This document shows, one piece after another, positions 39,313-44,589 of a stretch of 44,589 nt of DNA. The notes under the pieces were generated by a model. It made no database searches and was not told the DNA's origin. It saw only the letters and a program-made list of their open reading frames with translations. A program made the position numbers and the translations under genes. The DNA is from an uncultured Pleomorphomonas sp. (GTDB lineage: Bacteria; Pseudomonadota; Alphaproteobacteria; Rhizobiales; Pleomorphomonadaceae): contig CALMMQ010000083.1 in NCBI GenBank assembly GCA_937868725.1, positions 1-44,589 of the forward strand. Direction: 5' to 3'. How positions within the stretch are numbered: position 1 is the first letter of the stretch; the number at the start of each line of letters is the position of its first letter.

Positions 39313-40623
39313 TCAATCGAGACGGGCGATAAGGTGGAAGAACGAACCGCTGACCGGCCCGCGCCGCGAGCCCTCGGGGCCGGGCGCGCCGCCGTGGGCG
39401 TCGCTCACTTCGGCCAATGGCGCGTCGCCGCCGGTCGTCAGCACCGAGGCATAGTGGAACTCGTGGCCGGAGAACGTCGCCCCCGCCGTCCCGAAGGCCG
39501 TGGCGGCGATGAGTTTTGCCCGGCGATAGCCGAGGTGCAGCCGGCGCTGCGCGAACGAGGTTTCGAGCCCGATGAGCCCGGCCATGGCGTGGCGCTGACC
39601 GGCGGCGTCGACGAGGCCGGCGCCCAGCACCATGTAGCCGCCGCACTCGCCGTGCACCGGCCGGGTGGCGGCGAAGCGGCGCAGCCCGGCCAGGAAGTTG
39701 GTGGCGGCCGCCAGCCGGCCGGCATTGAGTTCGGGATAGCCGCCCGGCAGCCAGCAGCAATCGGCGCTGGCGTCGGGTCCCTCGTCGGCCAGCGGCGAGA
39801 ACGGCAGGATCTCGGCCCCGGCCTGCCGCCACAGTTCGGCGACATGCGGATAGAGAAAGGTGAAGGCGGCGTCGCGGGCCAGCGCGATGCGCTGGCCGGG
39901 CGGGGCGAGCCGTGTCAGGCCGGCGGCGGCCGGCAGGCGCAGCGGCGGTGCCAGCTGCAGCAGCCGGTCGAGATCGACGGCCGCTGCGACGGCGTCGGCG
40001 ATGGCGTCGAGCCGGGCGTCGAGGTCGGCGGTCTCCTCGGCCTGGACGAGGCCGAGATGGCGCTCGGGCAGTTCGAGCCCCGGCAGGCGGGCCAAGGCGC
40101 CCAGCACCGGCACGCCGATGCCCTCGATGGCGCTACGGGCAAGGCGGGTATGCCGGGCCGAGCCGACCCGGTTCAACACCACGCCGAGCAGCTTGAGGCG
40201 CGGATCGAACAGCTTGACGCCCAGCACCACCGCTGCCGCCGAGCTCGATTGACCGCTGACGTCGTGGACGAGCAGCACCGGCAGGCCGAGGCGGGCGGCG
40301 ATGTCGGCCGACGAGCCCGTGCGGCCGGCCTCGCTACCGACGCCGTCGAAGAGGCCCATCAGCCCCTCGGCGACCACCACGTCGGCCCCGGCCGTCGCCC
40401 GGCCGGAGAGATCGTCGATGGTGGCCGGCGGCATGGCCCAGCTGTCGAGGTTGACGCCCGCCCGCCCGGCGGCGACAGCGTGGAAGGCCGGATCGATGTA
40501 GTCGGGGCCGCATTTGACCGGCGCCACCGAGCAACCCTGGCGGCGGAGCGCCCGCATCAGGCCGAGCGACACCGTCGTCTTGCCCGAGCCCGAACGGACC
40601 GATCCGATGAGAAAACCTCGCAC
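39313..40623 (-). CDS. cobB: Hydrogenobyrinic acid a,c-diamide synthase CobB
   Basis: A 436-residue ATP-dependent amidotransferase that amidates the a and c carboxylates of hydrogenobyrinic acid with glutamine, the step before cobalt insertion by CobN. The N-terminal ATPase domain shows SVRSGSGKTTVSLGL, VKCGPDYIDPAFH and VAEGLMGLFDG. The C-terminal class I glutamine amidotransferase has the nucleophile in HGECGGYMVLG. The GTG at 40623 is chosen because GGGGAGG lies 5 bases before it; an upstream ATG in frame lacks similarity. It is divergent from cbiD (74-bp gap). No riboswitch was found in that gap. Confidence 0.95.
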   Translation of the reverse strand: MRGFLIGSVRSGSGKTTVSLGLMRALRRQGCSVAPVKCGPDYIDPAFHAVAAGRAGVNLDSWAMPPATIDDLSGRATAGADVVVAEGLMGLFDGVGSEAGRTGSSADIAARLGLPVLLVHDVSGQSSSAAAVVLGVKLFDPRLKLLGVVLNRVGSARHTRLARSAIEGIGVPVLGALARLPGLELPERHLGLVQAEETADLDARLDAIADAVAAAVDLDRLLQLAPPLRLPAAAGLTRLAPPGQRIALARDAAFTFLYPHVAELWRQAGAEILPFSPLADEGPDASADCCWLPGGYPELNAGRLAAATNFLAGLRRFAATRPVHGECGGYMVLGAGLVDAAGQRHAMAGLIGLETSFAQRRLHLGYRRAKLIAATAFGTAGATFSGHEFHYASVLTTGGDAPLAEVSDAHGGAPGPEGSRRGPVSGSFFHLIARLD

Positions 40624-40697
40624 ACGCGCCTCCCCTGTTCCATCGACGGATAGCAAAGCGCATTGACCTTGTCGCCGGAAATGGTCCAACTCATGCC

Positions 40698-41795
40698 ATG
40701 AGCGATGAAGCGCGCGACACCCTGCGGCGAGGCTGGACCACCGGCACCTGTGCCACGGCCGCCAGCCGTGCCGCCTTCGAGGCGCTGGTCACCGGCGTCT
40801 TCCCCGATCCGGTCAGCGTGACGCTGCCGGGCGGTCAGCGGCCGAGCTTTGTTCTGGCCGTCACCAGCCGGGGCGATGGCTGGGCCGAGGCCGGCGTTGT
40901 CAAGGACGCCGGCGACGACCCCGACGTCACCCACGGCGCGCTGATCCGGGCCCGGCTGTCGGTCGGTCTGCCCGGCCGTGGCGTCGTTTTCCGCGCCGGC
41001 CCCGGCGTCGGCACGGTGACGCGGCCCGGCCTGCCGCTCGCCGTCGGCGAGCCGGCCATCAACCCGGTGCCGCGCGCCATGATGACGGCGGCGCTGGCGG
41101 AGGCGCGCGCCGCCTGCGGCGGTCCGGAAGACGTGGTCATCGAGGTCGCGGTCGACGACGGCGAACGGTTGGCCAAGCGCACCCTCAACGGCCGGCTCGG
41201 CATCATCGGCGGCCTGTCCATTCTCGGCACCACCGGCATCGTCGTGCCGTTCTCCTGCGCCGCCTGGATCGCCTCCATCCAGCGCGGCATCGACGTCGCC
41301 CGCGCCATGGGCTTTTCCCACGTTGCCGGGGCCACCGGTCACACCTCGGAAGTGGCGGTGCAGGCCCGGCACGGCCTCGACGAAATCCAGCTCATCGACA
41401 TGGGCGACTTCGTCGGTGGCATGCTCAAGTATCTTCGCGATCATCCGGTTGCCCGCGTCAGTCTCGCCCTCGGCTTTGCCAAAGGGGTGAAGCTGGCCCA
41501 GGGCCTGCTCGACCTGCACTCCAAGCGTGGCTCGGTCGATTTCGACTTTCTCGCCGGCGAGGTACGGGCGGCCGGCGGCGCCCCCGGCTTTGTCGGGGCC
41601 ATGCGCGGCGCCAACACCGCCCTCGAAGTGCTGGACTGCTGCCGCGCCACCGGCATCGCCATCGCCGACCGCATCGCCGATCGGGCCTGGGCGCCCGCCG
41701 CCGCCGTCATCGCCGGCCGCGGCATCGAGCTGGAGGTGGCGCTGTTCGACCGGGCCGGCCATTTCCTCGCCTCCACCGGCTTCCGTCCCACCTGA
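40698..41795 (+). CDS. cbiD: Cobalt-precorrin-5B C1-methyltransferase-type protein CbiD
   Basis: A 365-residue CbiD protein. Its hallmark GWTTGTCATAASRAA is at the N-terminus, followed by GDDPDVTHGALI and the C-terminal half with FVGGMLKYLRDHPVARV. CbiD methylates C1 in the anaerobic pathway. The aerobic pathway normally uses the unrelated CobF, which also removes the extruded acyl group, but no cobF is in this window. With CobG present, CbiD probably fills the CobF step, as is thought for other alphaproteobacteria. The gene is divergent from cobB and lies 180 bp before the ABC importer. Confidence 0.95.
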   Translation: MSDEARDTLRRGWTTGTCATAASRAAFEALVTGVFPDPVSVTLPGGQRPSFVLAVTSRGDGWAEAGVVKDAGDDPDVTHGALIRARLSVGLPGRGVVFRAGPGVGTVTRPGLPLAVGEPAINPVPRAMMTAALAEARAACGGPEDVVIEVAVDDGERLAKRTLNGRLGIIGGLSILGTTGIVVPFSCAAWIASIQRGIDVARAMGFSHVAGATGHTSEVAVQARHGLDEIQLIDMGDFVGGMLKYLRDHPVARVSLALGFAKGVKLAQGLLDLHSKRGSVDFDFLAGEVRAAGGAPGFVGAMRGANTALEVLDCCRATGIAIADRIADRAWAPAAAVIAGRGIELEVALFDRAGHFLASTGFRPT

Positions 41796-41813
41796 AGGCC
41801 GACCACAAGCCGG

Positions 41814-41843
41814 TTGACGCCGTCGTTCGGCCATCGTTATATA
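41814..41843 (+). promoter_or_regulatory. Sigma-70 promoter of the ABC importer operon
   Basis: TTGACG (41814-41819) and TATATA (41838-41843), 18 bp apart, form a near-consensus promoter. The -10 element lies entirely inside the left half of the ModE-like palindrome. The leader to the ATG is about 125 bases. Confidence 0.75.
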
Positions 41844-41860
41844 ACAAAAGCCATAACGAT
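41833..41860. promoter_or_regulatory. ModE-like operator (molybdate-responsive)
   Basis: The left half is ATCGTTATATA (41833-41843), the spacer 6 bp, and the right half GCCATAACGAT (41850-41860). The outer 8 bases of each half are perfect inverted repeats (ATCGTTAT/ATAACGAT). The E. coli ModE consensus, as I recall it, is ATCGNTATATA-N6-TATATAACGAT, so the left half matches fully and the right half at 9 of 11 positions, with the correct spacing. Position over the -10 element suggests repression by molybdate-bound ModE. Confidence 0.72.
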
Positions 41861-41974
41861 CGGCGTGCGGGGGCAGACGTCGCGACCGGACTGGTGGTTT
41901 CAGCCGTCGGGAAGCGCTGTCGATCCGGCGCTGGCGGCTGGGCTTGTCATCATCCTCTCAACGGGAATGTTCCG

Positions 41975-42970
41975 ATGTCTGTCCGTCTTACCCGCCGCGG
42001 TCTGTTGCAGAGCGGTGCGGCGCTTGCCGCTGCCGGTGTCATGCCGGCCGCCTTTGCCACCCCCATGCCCGGCCTTGAAATTCTCGGTGCCCCCAACGGC
42101 GCCACCATCGTCCTGGCCGATCTCATCGCCTCCGGCGGTCTCGACAAGGTGGCGCCCGGGGCCAGCTTCCGTCTCTGGCACACCACCGACGAACTGCGCG
42201 CCGCCATCGTCGCCGGTTCGAGCCTGCTCTATTCGACGCCGAGCCACGTGCCGGCCAACCTCGTCAATCGCGGCATGCCGCTCAAGCTGGCGGCCATCAT
42301 CGGCATGGGCCACCTGTCGGTGGTCACGGCCGACGACAGCGTCAGGTCGTTCCACGATCTGGCCGGCAAGACGGTGTTGGGCTTCTTCCGTCACGACATG
42401 CCCGACCTGGTGTTCCGCGCCGTCGCCCGCATGGAGGGCATGGACCCCGACAAGGACATGACGCTGCAGTACGTGCAGACGCCGATGGAAGCCGGCCAGC
42501 TGCTGGCCGCCGGCAAGGTCGATACGGCCGTGCTGTCCGAGCCGCCGGCCACCGCCGCCATCATGATGGCCGGCAAGAACGGCCGTGCCGTGCGCCGCGC
42601 CTTCGATCTCAAGGACGTCTGGGGTATCCACAAGGGCAAGGCGCGCATCCCCATGGTTGCCGTCGCGCTGCATGAAAAGCTGATCGACACGGCGCCCGAG
42701 GTGATCGCCGCGCTGGGATCTGGCCTTGCCGCCGCCCGCGCCCACGTCTTCGCCGATCCCGCCGCCGCGGCGAGGCTGGCCGAGAAGACCATGGAGATGA
42801 AGCCCATGGTGTTCGAGAAGGCGCTCGACCATTTCAACATCGAAGTCGTCCCGGCGCGCGCCGTCCGGGATGAACTGGTGGCGTTCTATCAGACGCTGCT
42901 CGACCTGGAGCCGGAAGCCATCGGCGGCAAGCTGCCGCCCGACGACTTCTATCTGGATCTTCCCGGTTGA
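41975..42970 (+). CDS. ABC importer substrate-binding protein, NitT/TauT type, ModE-linked
   Basis: A 331-residue periplasmic binding protein. A Tat-like signal starts the protein (RLTRRGLLQSGAALAAAGVM), with twin arginines and cleavage near AFA; no lipobox. The mature part resembles the nitrate/sulfonate/taurine (NMT1/SsuA-like) group: GAPNGATIVLADLIASGGL, AIVAGSSLLYSTPSHVPANL, SFHDLAGKTVLGF and ELVAFYQTLL. ModA-type molybdate-binding signatures were not recognised. ATG at 41975 has GGGA upstream; the frame is open further 5' but without similarity. It is followed by the permease with overlap (TTGA). The operator upstream suggests control by molybdenum. Substrate unknown. Confidence 0.88.
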   Translation: MSVRLTRRGLLQSGAALAAAGVMPAAFATPMPGLEILGAPNGATIVLADLIASGGLDKVAPGASFRLWHTTDELRAAIVAGSSLLYSTPSHVPANLVNRGMPLKLAAIIGMGHLSVVTADDSVRSFHDLAGKTVLGFFRHDMPDLVFRAVARMEGMDPDKDMTLQYVQTPMEAGQLLAAGKVDTAVLSEPPATAAIMMAGKNGRAVRRAFDLKDVWGIHKGKARIPMVAVALHEKLIDTAPEVIAALGSGLAAARAHVFADPAAAARLAEKTMEMKPMVFEKALDHFNIEVVPARAVRDELVAFYQTLLDLEPEAIGGKLPPDDFYLDLPG

Positions 42971-43788
42971 GCCGGCGCAACGGACGGGCCGGAGACTGGT
43001 TCTACGGCGGGTTCGGCCTACTATTGTTGGCGGGAGGCTGGGCCTGGCTCAATCGGGTCTCCGGTCCGTTCGTGTTGCCCTCGCTGGCCGACACGGCGAC
43101 CGCCTTCACGGCGATCTGCCGCTCGGGCGTGGCTGGGCGTGAACTCGTCATCACGCTGGTGCATGCCGTCGGCGGCGCGGCACTTGGTGCCCTGTCGGGC
43201 TTCGTGCTCGGGGTGGCCGGCGGCCTGAAACCGCCCTTCGGCGCCACGCTGCGGCCGGTGGCCACTGCCATCCTCGGCATTCCACCCGTCGCCTGGGTGG
43301 TGCTGGCGCTGTTGTGGTTCGGACCGGGGCTGACGACGCCGTTGTTCACGGTCACGGTGACGACGGCGCCGATCCTGTTCGCCTCGGCTCTCGCCGGCGT
43401 CGAGGCGCGCGACGCCGGCCTCGTCGAGCTTGCCGCCGTCTTCGGCTTGCGGCGCGACACCCGCTTCTGGCGCATGATGCTGCCGGAACTGGCCGTGCAC
43501 GTGGCGCCGGCCCTCTCCACCACCTTCGCTCTGGCCTGGAAGGTGGCGTTGACGGCCGAGCTGCTCGGCGACGGTACCGGCATCGGCGGCGCCTTCGCCA
43601 CGGCGCGCGCCCATCTCGACCTGCCCGAGGCCATGGCCTGGATCTGGCTGGTGGTGCTGTTCCTGCTGGTCACCGACGGCGTGCTGCTCGGACCGTTGCG
43701 GCGCTGGGTGCGCGGCCATCGGCCGCCGCGCGCCGTCGCCGAGGGGCCAAGCTGCGTCGGCGTCGGCTATGTCAGGGAGCGGACCTGA
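42967..43788 (+). CDS. ABC importer permease, NitT/TauT type
   Basis: A 273-residue inner-membrane permease of the BPD_transp_1 family. Several membrane helices are visible (FGLLLLAGGWAWL, LGALSGFVLGVAGG, ILGIPPVAWVVLALLWFG, WIWLVVLFLLVTDGVLLG). The EAA-like loop VELAAVFGLRRDTRFWRMML contacts the ATPase. It starts with TTG overlapping the stop of the binding protein gene, and its stop overlaps the ATPase ATG (TGATG), so the three proteins are made together. Confidence 0.92.
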   Translation: MSRRNGRAGDWFYGGFGLLLLAGGWAWLNRVSGPFVLPSLADTATAFTAICRSGVAGRELVITLVHAVGGAALGALSGFVLGVAGGLKPPFGATLRPVATAILGIPPVAWVVLALLWFGPGLTTPLFTVTVTTAPILFASALAGVEARDAGLVELAAVFGLRRDTRFWRMMLPELAVHVAPALSTTFALAWKVALTAELLGDGTGIGGAFATARAHLDLPEAMAWIWLVVLFLLVTDGVLLGPLRRWVRGHRPPRAVAEGPSCVGVGYVRERT

Positions 43789-44507
43789 TGCTGACCCTCA
43801 CCGATATCGCCTGGTCGGCGGCCGGCCGCCCCGTCATCGCCGGCCTCGATCTCGTCGTCGCCCCGGCCGAACTGGTGGTGATGCTCGGCGCTTCCGGCGT
43901 CGGCAAGACGACGGTGCTGCGCCTCGCCGCCGGCTTGACGCGGCCGGAACGCGGCGAGGTGAACAACGGCTTCCGCCGCACCTCGATGGTGTTCCAGGAA
44001 CCGCGCCTGATGCCCTGGGCCAGCGCCCGCGACAACGTGGCGCTGGTGCTCGACCGCCTCGACCGGGCCACGGCCCGGGCGCTCGCCGACAGCTGGCTGT
44101 CGCGGCTCGGCTTCACCGCCGCCGACGGCGACAAACGGCCGGGCGCGCTGTCGGGCGGCATGCAGGCGCGCGTCGCCATCGCCCGCGCCTTCGCCGTCAC
44201 TCCCGATCTGGTGCTGATGGACGAACCTTTCGCCGCCCTCGACTTCGGCCTGCGCCGCGACCTGCAGCGTCAGGTGCGCCGTCTCGTTCGGGAGACCGGC
44301 GTGGCGGCGCTGTTCGTCACCCACGATCTCACCGAAGCGGTCAGTCTTGCCGACCGCATCGTCGTGCTGGCCGGCGCGCCGGCCCGTCTGGCCGCCGACC
44401 TCGCCGGACTGCCACCCAACAGCCTTGCCGTCGTCTGGGAACAGGCGGCGGCGCTGGCCCACCGGCCGGAACTGGCGTCGGTGGTCGCCGGTCTCGACGC
44501 GGGCTGA
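43788..44507 (+). CDS. ABC importer ATP-binding protein
   Basis: A 239-residue ABC ATPase, short for the NitT/SsuB group. Walker A is GASGVGKTT, the Q loop is in VFQEPRLMPWASARDNV, the signature is LSGGMQARVAIARAF, Walker B is LVLMDEPFAALDF, and the switch His is in FVTHDLTEAVSLADRI. LMPW and the EAVSLADR segment are typical of nitrate/sulfonate/taurine importers. ModC-type C-terminal TOBE/MOP domain is missing, which argues against a conventional molybdate ModC. It is the last gene of the operon. Confidence 0.95.
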   Translation: MLTLTDIAWSAAGRPVIAGLDLVVAPAELVVMLGASGVGKTTVLRLAAGLTRPERGEVNNGFRRTSMVFQEPRLMPWASARDNVALVLDRLDRATARALADSWLSRLGFTAADGDKRPGALSGGMQARVAIARAFAVTPDLVLMDEPFAALDFGLRRDLQRQVRRLVRETGVAALFVTHDLTEAVSLADRIVVLAGAPARLAADLAGLPPNSLAVVWEQAAALAHRPELASVVAGLDAG

Positions 44508-44539
44508 TTGGCGCTCCGTTGCGCTTTCCAGTCATGGAA

Positions 44540-44570
44540 AAGGGCCGCCGGAGATCATCCGGCGGCCCTT
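44540..44570 (+). terminator. Rho-independent terminator of the ABC importer operon
   Basis: AAGGGCCGCCGG (44540-44551) and CCGGCGGCCCTT (44559-44570) form a perfect 12-bp stem with a 7-base loop, followed by GATTTGTTG, about 32 bp after the ATPase stop. The A/T ends of the stem also allow function on the other strand. Confidence 0.85.
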
Positions 44571-44589
44571 GATTTGTTGATGCGGCTGG

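Overview
The window is a GC-rich stretch (roughly 70% by eye) from an alphaproteobacterium, most likely a Hyphomicrobiales (Rhizobiales) member. The evidence is the aerobic cobalamin genes with CobW, CobN and CobG, a DUF2852 protein, a two-domain cold-shock protein with an Arg/Gly-rich linker, and the block mutM, rpsT, dnaA next to ubiE-ubiB. A Pleomorphomonas-like relative is possible, but the genus is a guess. Apart from one truncated gene at the left edge, every gene looks intact, and no insertion sequence, prophage, CRISPR array, tRNA or rRNA was seen.

Layout: (1) 1-8959 is mixed housekeeping: the 3' part of comM, a hybrid histidine kinase, a GntR regulator, a fumarylacetoacetate-hydrolase-family enzyme, a cupin, a double cold-shock protein, a DUF2852 protein and a YgjP-like metallopeptidase. 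(2) 8967-11192 is a class A penicillin-binding protein. (3) 11326-22572 is the main cobalamin cluster. A promoter and a cobalamin riboswitch lead into cobW-cobN-cobG-cobH-cobI-cobJ, the last five joined by ATGA overlaps. cobK follows on the minus strand, then cobL-cobE-cobM on the plus strand. (4) 22709-31557 is the chromosome replication block on the minus strand: rpsT, a rhodanese, dnaA, dnaN, recF, gyrB. (5) 31563-36093 holds mutM (minus), ubiE-ubiB and an exported protein of unknown function. (6) 36100-39309 holds a Crp/Fnr regulator coupled to a KpsC-like glycosyltransferase (minus), then msrA and an FMN reductase (plus). (7) 39313-41795 is a second cobalamin pair, cobB and cbiD, divergent. 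(8) 41814-44570 is a three-gene ABC importer of the nitrate/sulfonate/taurine type, closed by a strong terminator.

The two cobalamin loci together make an oxygen-dependent corrin pathway (CobG present) in which CobF is not seen and CbiD probably supplies its C1-methylation/deacylation step. CobB adds the a,c-amides, CobN is the cobalt chelatase large subunit, and CobW is the associated GTPase. Early and late steps (cobA, cobS/T, cobO, cobQ and others) must lie elsewhere.

The most interesting signal is in front of the ABC importer. A good sigma-70 promoter at 41814-41843 has its -10 element inside a 28-bp interrupted palindrome, 41833-41860, that closely matches the molybdate-responsive ModE operator. 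This suggests a molybdenum-repressed importer whose proteins look like nitrate/sulfonate rather than ModABC transporters. Its substrate is unknown. Other points are a shared palindromic ribosome-binding site between divergent cobK and cobL, an AT-rich nested inverted repeat upstream of the dnaA block, and a pair of 18-bp palindromes behind gyrB.
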